64,000 nucleotides of DNA from Chryseobacterium sp. Leaf404 (GTDB lineage Bacteria; Bacteroidota; Bacteroidia; Flavobacteriales; Weeksellaceae): positions 124,001 to 188,000 of the forward strand of contig NZ_LMQM01000014.1 in NCBI RefSeq assembly GCF_001424145.1, read 5' to 3'. The position numbers were made by a program, and so were the translations under genes. The notes beneath the pieces were generated by a model. That model was not told the DNA's origin. It saw only the letters and a program-made list of their open reading frames with translations, and did no database searches. Below are positions 44,083 through 53,581 of this stretch, one piece after another; position 1 is the stretch's first letter; every line of letters starts with the position of its first letter.

Positions 44083-45093
44083 TTAAAGTTGATTGTTATT
44101 ATCTAAAATTTCTAATTTTTTATCTAAATCTTTATAGAATTCTTCCTCAGTTTTTATTCCGTTAGGTTCCTGAGACCACGCTCCCATAAAGTAATACGAA
44201 ACGTTTTTGGTCTTTTTGAAAACCACAACGTGAGTCGATTTTGTTTTTACAATTTTATCTAAATTTCCGACAGGGTAGAAGATGACCATTCCTAACTGAT
44301 CTTCTTTTTTAGCCAAAGTCTGCGTTCCGTATGTTGCAATATAACCCCATTTTTTGTTTTTACTAACCGCCTCTTTCATGGGAATATCTTTAAATGCGAC
44401 AATTCCGGTACATAATCCTGAAATTGGTTCATTTAAATTTAAATCAACCTTCACAAAACGGTCTTTGTTGAAAATGGTCAGCTTGGATTGAAGATCAACT
44501 GCTTTTCCCCACGTTTTCCAGCCTTTGTAATCGATGGTTGCGAAAGATTTATCGTTTTCATTAACAACTTTTGCAGTTGTAGTTTTTACGGTTTTAAAAG
44601 TTTCGACAAAATCGTTCTGCTCGTCATATCTTCCGTAAGAACCGACTCCTATGGTGCGGCCGGATTTCAAAATATCCTGTCCCCAGGGTGCATCGTGATG
44701 ATAGGTTTCAAAGCCGTCCTGTCCAACTTCCGGCAAAACCAAAGTATTCACTTTTTTACCGAAAATATCTGTGGCATTTCTCCAATCAAGGTATAATCTG
44801 TAACCGATCTGACTGTTTTCCAAACCAATTCCTTCGTATCTGATGTAGTATGAATGGTCTGTGTGTTCAGCAGGAAGCTGTAATTCGTTAACGTTTTTGA
44901 AAGTTCCGCCGATGTACTCATTGCCCTGCCATATTCCGCCATCTTTTATGGATAATTCAGCGTAGGAGAAAGGAGCTTTCGGGTTTTTACGGATTTTCTC
45001 GATCACATTTTTTTGGGCGAAAGATGAACCGCCAGCAAAAACTGCTGCCGCTAGAAATATTTTGAATAAGTTTGATTTTAGTTGTACTGACAT
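44083..45093 (-). CDS. DUF4861-family pectin-locus protein, second copy
   Basis: This 336-residue protein has a signal (FLAAAVFAGGSSFAQ). Key segments: FSYAELSIKDGGIWQGNEYIGG, YYIRYEGIGLENSQIGYRLYLDWRNATDIFGKK, HHDAPWGQDILKSGRTIGVGSYG and VVFKKTKNVSYYFMGAWSQEPNGI, a DUF4861 layout. It is more similar to shorter family members than the 394-residue copy at 28001; sequence identity between the two seems low. It lies between PL1 and GH105 in the operon, which supports a direct role in pectin breakdown. The precise reaction is unknown. Confidence 0.8.
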   Translation of the reverse strand: MSVQLKSNLFKIFLAAAVFAGGSSFAQKNVIEKIRKNPKAPFSYAELSIKDGGIWQGNEYIGGTFKNVNELQLPAEHTDHSYYIRYEGIGLENSQIGYRLYLDWRNATDIFGKKVNTLVLPEVGQDGFETYHHDAPWGQDILKSGRTIGVGSYGRYDEQNDFVETFKTVKTTTAKVVNENDKSFATIDYKGWKTWGKAVDLQSKLTIFNKDRFVKVDLNLNEPISGLCTGIVAFKDIPMKEAVSKNKKWGYIATYGTQTLAKKEDQLGMVIFYPVGNLDKIVKTKSTHVVVFKKTKNVSYYFMGAWSQEPNGIKTEEEFYKDLDKKLEILDNNNQL

Positions 45094-45135
45094 TATTTTT
45101 AATTTAGATAACCGATGGGTCTGAAAGTTCAGTGA

Positions 45136-46557
45136 CTAGCGTTGATTTTCGGTTATTTTTTTCACGAGGTCATTCATATACACCTCGATATTATCATAAT
45201 TTTTATCTAAATCTTTTCCGTTGGCATTGGCCGTATTTGGATCAAGATTATTTTTGATTTCCCATTCATCCGGCATTCCGTCATTGTCTGAATCGAGCAG
45301 AGCTTTTCCGGGTTTTAAATCAGGAAATCCACCGACATCGTTCTGAGAATCGATAATTCCGTTTTTGCTGCCCCGTGAACCTTCGTAAGTGAAAGTTCCT
45401 TTTTTCATATCTTTTAAAACTCTCAAATCTACCGCATCCCGCACCAGACTTGCTCCGCCGATTTTTAAAATTTTTTCATAAGCCTCTTTCGGAGAATCAG
45501 TTTTTATATTGTTCTGAATATCGTGTGGCTGATTGACTTTAATTGAATTTTTATCAGCATCCGTAAGATTATAGGCTTTATTCATCTGGTTGAAAACTCC
45601 TTTTTCCCAATTGTCTGCGGTTACTTCAGGATTGCCTTCAGAATCATTTCCATTAATATAGTATTTACCCCAAATGTTGTAGACTTCAGTTTCAGGCTTT
45701 TGATTTTTATCGATGGCAACTATTCTTTTTTTGTTCATCGATGCGGGACCGGGTTTGTAGTAATTGTTGACCAAGTTTACATTCATTCCCTCACCTCCGT
45801 AGACATTGTTGTGCCCCCAGTTGTAAATGACGTTGTTTCTGAAATCAACCAAATCGGTCAGTGCAAATTTACTTCCGGCATATTCTCCTAACCTCGGATT
45901 TCTGCTGTCGTGATTAGCGTACATGTTATGATGGAAAGATGCAAATTTTCCACCGGCAATTCCGCCGTATCCGTGAGCTCCTTTTTGATGGGCCGAATTT
46001 CTAAGGCTTTCTGTAATTACACACCACTGAAGTGTCGTATTTTCATTAACGTAAATGGAAACCGTCTCGTCTGTTGACCAGCTCATCGAACAATGATCGA
46101 CAATCAGATTTTTGATAAATCTCGCGCCTAAAGCATCGCCTTCCACCTTTTTCTGGTCGCCCATTCTGAATCTCATGTAACGGATGATGACATTATCTGC
46201 AGCTACAAAAGTTTCGTAGTTGGCAACAGTAATTCCGTCTCCGGGAGCGGTTTGTCCGGCAATCGTAACGTCGCCTTCTTTTATTCTTAAAGGAGATTCC
46301 AGATAAATCGTTCCAGCAGTTTTAAAAACAATATATCTTGCGCCTTTTTGTTCCAGAGCGTGTCTTAATGTTCCTTCCGAACTGTCATCTGTCAACTTAG
46401 TCACAAACAAAACTTTTCCGCCTCGCCCTCCGGTTGTGAATCTTCCGAAACCTTCAGCACCAGGGAAACTCAGCGTTTTTTCCTGAGCTGATACCTGCAG
46501 AGAGAGCATTGCGAGAATGCCTGTTGCAAAGATTTTATGTTTCAGATTGAATTTCAT
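45136..46557 (-). CDS. PL1 pectate lyase
   Basis: This 473-residue secreted lyase (signal ending LQVSAQ) has a PL1 beta-helix. AEGFGRFTTGGRGGKVLFVT is the family start; then GTIYLESPLRIKEGDVTIAG, VIIRYMRFRMGD, FIKNLIVDHCSMSWSTDETV (VDHCS..W.TDE, calcium ligands) and HNMYANHDSRNPRLG (the RNPR/catalytic Arg region). The C-terminal end has DSDNDGMPDEWE, a calcium-binding TSP3-like motif, and LDPNTANANGKDLDKNYDNIE typical of these Bacteroidota lyases. It cuts polygalacturonate to unsaturated oligomers. Its neighbour upstream is CE8, which prepares the substrate. Confidence 0.92.
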   Translation of the reverse strand: MKFNLKHKIFATGILAMLSLQVSAQEKTLSFPGAEGFGRFTTGGRGGKVLFVTKLTDDSSEGTLRHALEQKGARYIVFKTAGTIYLESPLRIKEGDVTIAGQTAPGDGITVANYETFVAADNVIIRYMRFRMGDQKKVEGDALGARFIKNLIVDHCSMSWSTDETVSIYVNENTTLQWCVITESLRNSAHQKGAHGYGGIAGGKFASFHHNMYANHDSRNPRLGEYAGSKFALTDLVDFRNNVIYNWGHNNVYGGEGMNVNLVNNYYKPGPASMNKKRIVAIDKNQKPETEVYNIWGKYYINGNDSEGNPEVTADNWEKGVFNQMNKAYNLTDADKNSIKVNQPHDIQNNIKTDSPKEAYEKILKIGGASLVRDAVDLRVLKDMKKGTFTYEGSRGSKNGIIDSQNDVGGFPDLKPGKALLDSDNDGMPDEWEIKNNLDPNTANANGKDLDKNYDNIEVYMNDLVKKITENQR

Positions 46558-46600
46558 TTAGATGTTATTTCATTATTTTGAAGGTCTGTCCATTTATTAA

Positions 46601-46748
46601 CAGGTCGCTCCTACGGAGCTTTAATTTTTTTGCATTCATTTTCTATTAACAGTAAATCCCGATGGGATTATTCACAGTCGCATGAGCAGCGAACTATTCA
46701 TTATGAAATTTGCTAATAGTATGAAAGTTCTAAAAGAGCGAACTGGTG
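46601..46748. repeat. Palindromic repeat related to 35434-35573
   Basis: CAGGTCGCTCCTACGGAGCT, TTTTCTATTAACAGTAAATC, ATCCCGATGGGAT and GAGCGAACTGGTGAC occur in the order seen in the other copy (35431-35577), with inner parts diverged. This intergenic stretch between PL1 and CE8 holds no gene. Confidence 0.65.
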
Positions 46749-46779
46749 ACTTTGTCTAATTCTTATCTGGAAATATGAT

Positions 46780-47796
46780 TTATTGAAAATTTTTCTTAAA
46801 ATTCCAGTTGTCTTTTCCTTTTAAAATATTTTCAGCATTATATTTTTTACTTTGTTCCTTTGATAATTGATGTGACCATGAAACTCTTTTTTCAGGGTTG
46901 GCTCCTGAACCTTTAGAATTGTATTCTGCGTAGAAAGTTGTTTTCTCTGCATCAGGTTTAGACCAGTTATGCCAACCTTCCGGCTTGATTGTGGAATCGA
47001 TTGCACAATTCACATAAACGGTTTTGGCAAACGGCCTCCACGGACGACCCAAATATACAGAATTTGCATCGGCATCTCCTGTTACATTACAGTTAATAAA
47101 TACATAACCGAATTCGTTACCTTCAATTGTAGAAGCTGCAGTAACGTAAGAAGCGTTTTTCTTTGAGTAAATCGTGCAGTTTTCAAAAACAGCAGTTCCT
47201 GCTCCGAAAATATAGTCGGTAGTTCCTTCGATGTAGCAGTTTTTAAAATAGTTTCTGGAAACTTTTGTTTTATCAGGATTGTCTTGTGCACCTTTGGTGT
47301 AAAGTGTATCCTGAAATCCTAAGAATTTACAGTTTTCAAAAGCAATTCTGTCGCCAGTTGTTAAAACGGCAACGGCCTGTCCGATTGGTCCTGCATCGTT
47401 TTGAAACGTAATATTTTTAGCTGAAAAATCGTCAGAGAAAATAAAAATGCTTGATGAACCTGTAGTTCCAATGTTTTTACCTTCAGCATTTTGTTTTGAT
47501 GCGTGATCGCCGTAAACTAAAATTGTGTTTTCTGCATTTTCTCCAATCAGAGTAATGGGGCTTTTTGCAACATCTACTGTGATTTTTTCTCTGTAAGTTC
47601 CGGGTTTAATGATAATTTTTGTCCTGTTCTCTGTATTATTTTCAACTGAATTTACCGCTTCCTGAATGGTTTTGAAATCTCCTTTTCCGTCTTTCGAAAC
47701 CACGATTGTTCTGTCGGAAGTTTTGAAAGAAAAAACAATTAGAAGAATTACAAATGCTGAAATTACTGTGAGAAAATTTTTGAAAATCGCTGACAT
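46780..47796 (-). CDS. CE8 pectinesterase, second copy
   Basis: This 338-residue protein has an N-terminal hydrophobic segment (LTVISAFVILLIVFSFKTSD) that may be an uncleaved anchor, since no AQ-type junction follows. The mature chain has TIVVSKDGKGDFKTIQEAV, GQAVAVLTTGDRI, GFQDTLYTKGA with the catalytic Asp, IEGTTDYIFGAG with the nucleophile Asp, and LGRPWRPFAKTVYV. It demethylates homogalacturonan. Compared with the CE8 at 36696 it is close in length and motif but has a different signal, which could place it in a different compartment. Confidence 0.92.
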   Translation of the reverse strand: MSAIFKNFLTVISAFVILLIVFSFKTSDRTIVVSKDGKGDFKTIQEAVNSVENNTENRTKIIIKPGTYREKITVDVAKSPITLIGENAENTILVYGDHASKQNAEGKNIGTTGSSSIFIFSDDFSAKNITFQNDAGPIGQAVAVLTTGDRIAFENCKFLGFQDTLYTKGAQDNPDKTKVSRNYFKNCYIEGTTDYIFGAGTAVFENCTIYSKKNASYVTAASTIEGNEFGYVFINCNVTGDADANSVYLGRPWRPFAKTVYVNCAIDSTIKPEGWHNWSKPDAEKTTFYAEYNSKGSGANPEKRVSWSHQLSKEQSKKYNAENILKGKDNWNFKKNFQ

Positions 47797-47884
47797 AAAA
47801 TTTTTCTTTAGGAAAAATACAGACTTGCTCCCGTAAAGGAGAAAGTCTGTATTAAAATCAATTTAATATGAATGTGTATTTTTA

Positions 47885-49711
47885 CTAGTAACCATAATCC
47901 TGGGTAAGATTGAAGTTATTCTGAATGTATTCGAAATAAATCGGCAATAATTCTCTCTTGTTAACCTGGAAATACTGTGCATATCCCGAAGCTGGATTAT
48001 CTACATAAGTTGCAGTAATTCCAGATCTCCATGCAATAGATTTGTATCCGGCAGGAGTGGTAGCAGACTGGTTTGGAAGGTAAAATACCGCACTTTTATC
48101 TGTTCCTGTAGTGTAAACATCTATTGCAGCTATATTTTGCTGAGCCGTTTTAGTAGGATCGTAAACAGAATTTTTGTAATAAATGTTTAAAGGTACATTG
48201 GCATACGCGCCTGTGCCGTTGATAAATGCTGTAAGTTTCGCTTTTGTTTCAGCAATTTTAGTTGCCAATAAATTCCAACGGATCAAATCATATTTTCTGA
48301 TTCCTTCTGAACCTAATTCTAATAATCTTTCCTGAACAACAGCATTAAAGAATCCTACTTTATCCGAAGGAATTGCTCCTACCTGACCGAGGTTTCCTGT
48401 GTATGCTCTGTTTCTCACTGCCAATAAAGCATTTTTAGCTTCCTGAGAAGGTGCACCATTGATTTCGTTGTCTGCTTCTGCAAACATCAACATTACATCT
48501 GAAAGACGAAGTAAAGGCCAGTCAACAGCTAATGTCTGAGAAGGACCGGTAATGCTTGTCCATGATTTTCTGTATTTAGAATCTGTCCACGCATTAGATG
48601 CAGCCAATTCCGCTTGATTCGTAGCATTAATGGTGAAGATTCCGACATTCATGTCTCTTCTTAAGTCAAATTTTGAAAACTCGTAGAAATAAGTTGGAAG
48701 TGCATTGATACCTCCACCACCTTTCCATACAGAATTGTCGTGATGCTTTAAGCCATTGTAATATCCGATTTTAGAGTCTGTTCTTACACCACCTCCAAAT
48801 GCTCCTACTGCGAAAATCACTTCATTGGTTGTATCCTGAGCATTGGTATGTAACGCTCTGAAAACATTTTCATAGCTAGGGTTAAGACTATGCTCACCGG
48901 AATGGCTCATGATATCTTTACATTCAGTTAAGGCAATCTGATAATATTTTTGAGGGTTTGATCCCTGAGCCATAATCTGCGGGCTTCTTCTGAGAGAATA
49001 TCCTGCTCTTGCTAAAGCAATTCTAGCTCTTAAACCTTTTACAAATCCTTTAGAAATTCTGTTACTCGTTGTACCACCTTCAGACCTCCATGGAACTAAT
49101 GTTGCGGCTTTTTCAAGATCATTAATCATCTGATCATAAATGATATCGCGATCTGTTTTTGGCTGGTTCTGTTCAGTTAAGTCAGATGCAGGTACTAAAT
49201 AAAACGGTACGTCGCCCCAGTTTCTGATTAATTCATAATAATACTGAGCTCTAAGCGTTAATGCTTCACCCATGTACCTGTTCATCAGAGCTTTTTCCTG
49301 TGCACTTCCTGTCTGCATAACAGGGGATAGTGGAATATTTTTCAGAACAAGGTTAGCACGCTCAATTCCTGTATATAATTTCCCAAACGGATTGTTGAGT
49401 TCTGTATTGGTTGTACATGCTCCGAAAGTGGCAACACCCCTTCTGTCGTTACAGTTGTAGTTTCCAGAAGTTCTGAAGTCGTCACCAGATTGAGGGATAA
49501 TAAGAGATAATCTTTGGCCGTACCCATCATCACCACCTAATTGCGCATAAACACCAATTAATGCTGAAAAAGTATCGTCTGTACTGTCAAACTGTTGTGC
49601 TTCAGAAATACTTGAAAGATTTTCCGGATCAAGGAAATCGTTACAGGAATTAGTAAAGAAAAGTGCTCCAACGAGGCAACTTGCTATAAATATTGATTTT
49701 GTTTTTTTCAT
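47885..49711 (-). CDS. SusD/RagB-family lipoprotein of the pectin locus
   Basis: A 608-residue SusD with lipoprotein signal (CLVGALFFTNSCNDFLDP; lipobox TNSC, Cys23) and the usual NDFLDPENLS. Helical motifs: GEALTLRAQYYYELIRNWGDVPF, RDIIYDQMINDLEKAATL, FVKGLRARIALARAGYSLRR, LLRLSDVMLMFAEADNEI and VQERLLELGSEGIRKYDLIRWN. The end, REL LPIYFEYIQNNF, matches SusD C-termini. It binds pectin oligomers at the surface and delivers them to SusC-2, whose gene is 11 bp upstream. CE8 follows after 88 bp. Confidence 0.92.
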   Translation of the reverse strand: MKKTKSIFIASCLVGALFFTNSCNDFLDPENLSSISEAQQFDSTDDTFSALIGVYAQLGGDDGYGQRLSLIIPQSGDDFRTSGNYNCNDRRGVATFGACTTNTELNNPFGKLYTGIERANLVLKNIPLSPVMQTGSAQEKALMNRYMGEALTLRAQYYYELIRNWGDVPFYLVPASDLTEQNQPKTDRDIIYDQMINDLEKAATLVPWRSEGGTTSNRISKGFVKGLRARIALARAGYSLRRSPQIMAQGSNPQKYYQIALTECKDIMSHSGEHSLNPSYENVFRALHTNAQDTTNEVIFAVGAFGGGVRTDSKIGYYNGLKHHDNSVWKGGGGINALPTYFYEFSKFDLRRDMNVGIFTINATNQAELAASNAWTDSKYRKSWTSITGPSQTLAVDWPLLRLSDVMLMFAEADNEINGAPSQEAKNALLAVRNRAYTGNLGQVGAIPSDKVGFFNAVVQERLLELGSEGIRKYDLIRWNLLATKIAETKAKLTAFINGTGAYANVPLNIYYKNSVYDPTKTAQQNIAAIDVYTTGTDKSAVFYLPNQSATTPAGYKSIAWRSGITATYVDNPASGYAQYFQVNKRELLPIYFEYIQNNFNLTQDYGY

Positions 49712-49722
49712 GATAATAAATT

Positions 49723-52700
49723 TTAGAAAGTGATATCTACACCTGTTACGAAGAATCTGCTGCGCGGGTAAGCTGAATAATCAACTCCCGGAGTTAAAGG
49801 ATTTCTTCTTGTACTTGCTTCAGGATCGTATCCAGAGTATTTCGTCAGAACGAAAACGTTGTTTACTGTTGCATACAGTCTGAAGTTTTTAACACCTACC
49901 GCCTCAAGGGAACCTTTAGGTAATGTGAAACCTAAAGTTACGTTATTTAATCTTAAGAAAGATCCGTCTTCGATTCCGTAAGAGTGTAAGATGTACTGTC
50001 CGCTTGGAGGAGTCCACATTGTTGTATTAGCGTTTAATGCTGCCAAAGCAGTAGGATCATTCACTTTCACCCCATTGTTGTCAAACCATCTCCATCTGTC
50101 TGCTACTTCTGCAGCCATGTTGTTGTCTCTGTAAAGATATTGAGTTGTGTTTTCTATTTTATTGGCATTGTATACTTTATTTCCTACAGAGAAGTTGAAG
50201 AATAAACTCATGTCAAAGTTTTTGTATCTGAAAGTTTGGTTAAAACCTCCAAAAAACTTCGGCTGGGCGCTTCCCAGCTCCTGTCTGTCTGCATCAGTAA
50301 TCTGTCCGTCGCCATTTAAATCTTTTAATTTAAGATCTCCAGGCTGCACAGCTCTTGCTCCTAAAGCGATAGCACTTGTACTTGGTACTCCTGCTTTTAA
50401 TGTATAAACCTGAGTTGCGGCATTGTAATCAAAATCGCTTACTTCGTATCTTCCTTCAGTTACATATCCGTAATAGGTTCCTACAGCGCTTCCCACTTTT
50501 GCAATAAAGTCAAATCCGCCGATACCTCCAGATTGAACCAGATAATAATCCTGGCCTGGACGTACACCGCTTCCCAAACTTAAAATTTTATTTTTGTTTG
50601 CAGAAAGGTTGATGTCTGTTTTCCATGTGAAATCTTCTTTGTTGACGATAGCTCCACCTAAAGTAAATTCTAAACCTTTGTTTTGAGTTTTACCAGAATT
50701 CTGGAACTGGTTAGCATATCCCGGGAAAGGAACTTTAGCCAAAACCAACAAATCTTTAGTGTCGGTGATATAACCGTCTACACTACCATATAATCTACCG
50801 TTGAAAAATCCGAAGTCAATACCCGCATTTTTAGAAACCGTAGCTTCCCATTTTACATTTGGGTTTGCCTGTGTTGTAGAGATTCCGGCTCCCGGAGTTA
50901 CAGAAGTTCCGAAAACATATCCGTTGTTTGCACCGATGTTGTAGAAATTCGCCCATAGGTAAGATGTGATTCTGTTGTTACCTGAAAGACCGTAACCAAC
51001 ACGAAGTTTCAATTCTTCAAGCCAGGAAACATCTTTCAAGAATTTCTCTTCGTTAACTTTCCACGCCAATGAAGCTGCCGGGAAATATCCCCACTGATTT
51101 CCCTTCATGAAAACGTTAGATCCATCAGCTCTTACAGAGGCGGTAAGAATATATTTATTATCAAAAATATAATTTACACGTCCGAAAAATGAAGCTAAAC
51201 GATCAGGAGCCATAGCTGCTGTTCTTGCAGCATCCTGTATTAAACCTGCCGGTGGTGTTGCAGCAGCAATATTGGAAAATGCTTCTTGCGGGAGAATAGA
51301 CTTTGGAAACCATTTTACATAGGTGTTACTTGTTTCTCCGTCAGTCTGAATGATTTCCTGACCAAGCAAAACATCCAGTTTATGTCTGCCAAATTTTTTA
51401 GTGTAATTTAAGGTATTGGTATTGGTAATTCTTCTCGATTGAGATCTGTCTAACTGTACAATCGGCATATCTGCATTAGCTCTTGCCTGTGATGTTACAG
51501 TACCCCAAAACTGATTGGTGATAATATCTCTCTGTACGTACCCAATAACACTTCGGAAAGTGAAGTCTTTTGAAATGTTCCAGTTGATGTAACCGTTTAA
51601 TAATAAGTCATTTGAACGGTTAGTTCTAACTTCGTTCTGATTTAGAATTAAAGGATTAACCAAGTTGGTGTTGGTAGCGTAATCTGGGTCAAAATCATCA
51701 ACAGGAATATTAGATCCTCCTTCAAAAGGCTGGTATCTCACCGCATTTCTTAATCTGTTGTTACTTTGAGAACCGGTACTTGAAGTACCTACACCATCTA
51801 TTAGTGATCTGCTGTATCTTGCATTAAAACCAAACTTTAATTTTTTGCTGATATCATAATCGTACTTAAAGTTAACCATGCTTCTCTTGAATCCAGAATT
51901 GAGCATGATCCCATCTTCGTCTACATGATTTAATGTTAAAGCAAAAGCCGATTTTTCTGAACCACCATTTACCGTAAGGTTATGGGTAAAGTTAAAAGCT
52001 TCGCGACCGAATAATTCATCCTGCCAATCTCTTCTTTTAACGTTGCTGTATTTATTGTACAGCTCGTTATAAGTTCCATATCTGGTTGTGAAAGCCAAAA
52101 CATCAGCTGCCACACCATTTTTGTTGTATAGTTCGTACTGATACATTACAAATTCATAAGGATCAAGAACATCCAATGTATTCATGATTTTCCTTACACC
52201 TGTAAATCCGTTGTAGTTTATGGAAGTAGTTGCTCTCTTTTTACCACTTTTTGTAGTGATGAGCACCACCCCGTTTGCACCTCTGGAACCGTAGATTGAT
52301 GTAGATGAAGCATCTTTCAGAACTTCGATTGATTCAATTTCTTTCGGAGTAAGAAGCGACATAGCGTTATCCATCTGTACACCATCTACAATATAGAGTG
52401 GGGCATTGCTTCCGGTAATAGAAGTTCCACCTCTTACTTTAATATCTACTTCTGCACCCGGGGAGCCTTCACTTGCCTGCACCTGAACTCCTGCCAGTCT
52501 GCCCTGAATTGCTTCAGCGGCACTGTTTACAGGCATATCTTTCAAAGCTTCTGCTTTTACAGATGAAACAGCGTTGGTTACGTCTTTTTTAGAAACTTTG
52601 GAGTAACCTACCAAAACCACCTCGTCGATATTTCTTTCTTTTTCTTTCTCCTGCGCCATCGCTAGCATTGGCAAAAGAAAAGCAGAAAGATATAACCACT

Positions 52701-52725
52701 TAATCTGTTGTACTTTTTTATTCAT
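49723..52725 (-). CDS. SusC/RagA TonB-dependent transporter of the pectin locus
   Basis: This 1000-residue SusC has signal peptide LYLSAFLLPMLAMAQ. A TonB-box-like IDEVVLVGYSKVSKKDVTNA follows directly at about 33, again without the carboxypeptidase-regulatory-like domain. The plug contains GVQVQASEGSPGAEVDIKVR, SNAPLYIVDGVQMDNA and KDASSTSIYGSRGANGVVL. The barrel ends RSRFFVTGVDITF with terminal Phe. It imports pectin-derived oligosaccharides. It is the first gene of the long minus-strand operon and is divergent from kduI; GCAATCGATT operators lie 120 bp upstream. Confidence 0.93.
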   Translation of the reverse strand: MNKKVQQIKWLYLSAFLLPMLAMAQEKEKERNIDEVVLVGYSKVSKKDVTNAVSSVKAEALKDMPVNSAAEAIQGRLAGVQVQASEGSPGAEVDIKVRGGTSITGSNAPLYIVDGVQMDNAMSLLTPKEIESIEVLKDASSTSIYGSRGANGVVLITTKSGKKRATTSINYNGFTGVRKIMNTLDVLDPYEFVMYQYELYNKNGVAADVLAFTTRYGTYNELYNKYSNVKRRDWQDELFGREAFNFTHNLTVNGGSEKSAFALTLNHVDEDGIMLNSGFKRSMVNFKYDYDISKKLKFGFNARYSRSLIDGVGTSSTGSQSNNRLRNAVRYQPFEGGSNIPVDDFDPDYATNTNLVNPLILNQNEVRTNRSNDLLLNGYINWNISKDFTFRSVIGYVQRDIITNQFWGTVTSQARANADMPIVQLDRSQSRRITNTNTLNYTKKFGRHKLDVLLGQEIIQTDGETSNTYVKWFPKSILPQEAFSNIAAATPPAGLIQDAARTAAMAPDRLASFFGRVNYIFDNKYILTASVRADGSNVFMKGNQWGYFPAASLAWKVNEEKFLKDVSWLEELKLRVGYGLSGNNRITSYLWANFYNIGANNGYVFGTSVTPGAGISTTQANPNVKWEATVSKNAGIDFGFFNGRLYGSVDGYITDTKDLLVLAKVPFPGYANQFQNSGKTQNKGLEFTLGGAIVNKEDFTWKTDINLSANKNKILSLGSGVRPGQDYYLVQSGGIGGFDFIAKVGSAVGTYYGYVTEGRYEVSDFDYNAATQVYTLKAGVPSTSAIALGARAVQPGDLKLKDLNGDGQITDADRQELGSAQPKFFGGFNQTFRYKNFDMSLFFNFSVGNKVYNANKIENTTQYLYRDNNMAAEVADRWRWFDNNGVKVNDPTALAALNANTTMWTPPSGQYILHSYGIEDGSFLRLNNVTLGFTLPKGSLEAVGVKNFRLYATVNNVFVLTKYSGYDPEASTRRNPLTPGVDYSAYPRSRFFVTGVDITF

Positions 52726-52822
52726 TGAACTGTATTCTTAATTTAATTACTGTAATTTCTGTTGTCTGTTTCTGTGAATGGGGCTAAGTATTTTTTATCG
52801 TTAAGTGATTATCATTTCAGTC

Positions 52823-52866
52823 AAAAATTTACGTTCTCCAGTGTGCAATCGATTGCGTAAATTTTT
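52823..52866. promoter_or_regulatory. LacI-type operator with flanking inverted repeat (susC-2 side)
   Basis: GCAATCGATTGC at 52845-52856 is a perfect 12-bp palindrome with a central CG, the pattern of LacI/PurR-family operators. It is part of a larger symmetry: AAAAATTTACG (52823-52833) and CGTAAATTTTT (52856-52866) are perfect inverted copies. The site lies about 120 bp before the susC-2 start. Confidence 0.6.
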
Positions 52867-53505
52867 TCAACATGAAATACCTGGCTCCTAAACTAATATT
52901 ATTTTCGATTACGCAAAGAAAATTTGAATAATTTTTTATTAATTTAATTGTCTAAGTTTTAGAAATTTGGATAACAATCGTTAGGTTTTTTATTTTAAAT
53001 AATTAATAATCAGTTCAATGATATTTTTTTCTGCACTTTAAAATTTCTTTAAAATTTCTTAATGTTTCTTCCTGTTTAATGTATTTTGACCATCTTTTCA
53101 AGACTAAATCACCCAAATTTTAAGCATTGAAAATTCCCAAAATTAGTACTCAAGATTAACTTTATGTGAAATTAAATGATTTTTGTCACGTTTTTCAGAC
53201 GATTTCTCATTGTTTCATTAAGGAACTAATTAGGTATTTCTATTCTGTCAGTCTTATCATAAAAATTAATGATAATTGTCATATTTAATTTGTAGTTTTT
53301 TTGGCATGATTTTATGTTTTTATGTCTGTTAAAGTAAATTTTAGGGAATTTATTTTCTTTTTTATAGATATTAATTATCCTGTTTTTCTTTAATCATTAC
53401 TTTTATTTTATTGTAAATCTATTAGTTATGAATAAATATTAAATTTTTGTTAACCAATTGAAATTTAATTCTATATTTAACACCAAGTATTTCAATCGTT
53501 AAAAA

Positions 53506-53533
53506 TGTGTAATTTTATGCAATCGATTACACA
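53506..53533. promoter_or_regulatory. LacI-type operator (kduI side)
   Basis: TGCAATCGATTACA (53518-53531) matches the susC-2 site in 11 of the 12 core bases (53519-53530), and TGTGTAAT (53506-53513) is inverted at ATTACACA (53526-53533). It ends 48 bp before the kduI ATG, where a repressor would cover the promoter. Confidence 0.6.
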
Positions 53534-53581
53534 GTAAAATTTATCGGCTTTCGGGCCACAGAAAAATTCAAAATTAAGAGT

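Larger units (their letters stand above)
52726..53581. promoter_or_regulatory. 856-bp divergent control region between susC-2 and kduI
   Basis: No gene is visible. It holds three operator-like sites (52845-52856, a half site at 52905-52915, 53518-53533) and a long very AT-rich centre (about 52920-53500). I found no perfect TAnnTTTG box for either gene. The length is unusual compared with the other gaps in the window. Confidence 0.6.
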
